From Planctomycetota bacterium (lineage in GTDB: Bacteria; Planctomycetota; UBA8742; UBA2392): DNA of 64,000 nucleotides. The notes beneath the pieces are model-generated. The model searched no databases. It saw only the letters and a program-made list of their open reading frames with translations, and was not told the DNA's origin. The DNA is taken from the NCBI GenBank assembly GCA_019636195.1, contig JAHBYA010000009.1, forward strand, positions 104,221 through 168,220, given 5' to 3'. This document shows positions 63,500-64,000 of the stretch, piece after piece. Each line of letters opens with the position of its first letter. Within the stretch, counting starts at the first letter, position 1. The position numbers and the translations under genes were made by a program.

Positions 63500-64000
63500 T
63501 GCGTCGATGGTTATTGGTAGCGGTCTTGGTGCTGACTGCATCTGGCCTTCAAGCCCAGACAAAGCCCCTGAACGAGACGGACCCGATTAACAACGGCATG
63601 GGGATCTACGGTGGTACTTTCACCCTTGGGTGGGAGTTCCAGTGTAATGCCGCCAACGTTCAGGTGACGCAGTTGGGAGTCTGCTGTCCCAATGCGGGCA
63701 GCGCGACAGCCAGCTTGTGGGATACTACGGCGACGTCCACCCCGATTGCCACTGCTGCTTTGAACGTTGCCAGCCGAACTTGGACGTGGGGTGCGATCAC
63801 TCCAGTTACGTTGGTGAACGGGCGTCGATATCGGATTGCTGTCACCGCTTCGGGTTATTACTTCGGGCACAGCCCTCCCGCAGTTTGGCGGCCGACTGGA
63901 ACGATTCAGTACACCTCGCTTTGCGAGCAGTACGGCACCACTGTTCAGTATCCAGGCACCGTCAACAGTACGGTAAACAATGCGGGCTGCGCCGACATTA
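63500..64000 (+). CDS. Secreted protein with DUF4082-like domain, truncated by window end
   Basis: 167 codons of an open frame that continues past the end of the window. AAAGGAG lies 6 bases before ATG 63500. A signal peptide (RRWLLVAVLVLTASGLQAQ) is followed by a beta domain like DUF4082 (FTLGWEFQCNAANVQVTQLG, SLWDTTATSTPIATAALN, WGAITPVTLVNGRRYRIAV). Cys residues at CC and near the end could form disulfides. Such domains are typical of extracellular or surface proteins. Confidence 0.75.

Overview
The window is GC-rich bacterial chromosome with dense gene packing, many ATGA/GTGA stop-start overlaps and one tRNA-Phe. The mix of genes suggests a member of the Planctomycetota or a closely allied phylum: a PknB-type kinase fused to TPRs, a MoxR-vWA-beta-propeller ternary system, histone-H1-like Lys/Ala tails on ordinary proteins, tandem DUF4139 proteins, bacillithiol-type deacetylase, and an intergenic GAGCCCGGAGCGCCAGCGAC-type motif. 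This placement is inferred from gene content and has not been tested by a search.

Layout. 1-5.2 kb: a SRPBCC protein with a basic tail, then a leftward pyrimidine operon (pyrB, a hydrolase, a catalytically dead pyrC-like subunit). It is preceded by a promoter, a 26-codon leader peptide and a terminator hairpin, which together look like ribosome-coupled attenuation. A yggS homologue is divergent. 5.2-10.8 kb: DEAD helicase, HAD hydrolase, two related secreted coiled-coil proteins, a zinc-ribbon membrane protein and Dps. 10.8-18.6 kb: a leftward five-gene MoxR-vWA-beta-propeller conflict-type system. 18.6-21.1 kb: small genes, a SprT-like protease and recA. 21.4-25.5 kb: a tandem pair of AspT-type transporters and an AhpD-like protein interrupted by an in-frame TGA exactly where the second Cys of CxxC belongs. 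25.6-32.4 kb: bshB1-like, BtuF-like, lipoproteins, a promoter-driven structured RNA candidate, nadC and a thiolase. 32.4-32.9 kb: structured repeats, tRNA-Phe and a duplicated tRNA 3' end.

32.9-39.8 kb is the most unusual region. A membrane fusion protein, an ABC ATPase, two ABC permeases, a MerR regulator with the three metal-binding Cys, an outer-membrane-type protein and two lipoprotein heavy-metal-associated (HMA) domains are all codirectional. Three of these genes carry in-frame TGA codons: two in the first permease, one in the signal-peptide region of the outer-membrane protein, and two that replace both Cys of the GMxCxxC motif in the first HMA protein. Short stem-loops at the spacing expected of bacterial SECIS elements follow these TGAs. 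I read this as a selenocysteine-based metal (probably mercury-like soft metal) sensing, capture and export system. The Sec machinery (selA, selB, selC, selD) is not in the window.

39.8-64 kb is mostly housekeeping and envelope functions: surE, a secreted metallopeptidase, a DksA/TraR-like protein, a Nudix enzyme, an M48 protease flanked by two SH3-like paralogues, DUF4256, a DUF4139 pair, PIG-L deacetylase, YhaM-like nuclease, bifunctional aldolase/dehydrogenase, ComF, apt, a PDZ protein, pseudouridine synthase, a PknB-TPR kinase, an SNase-like lipoprotein, an Ig-like surface protein with a sorting tail, and a DUF4082-like protein that runs off the end.
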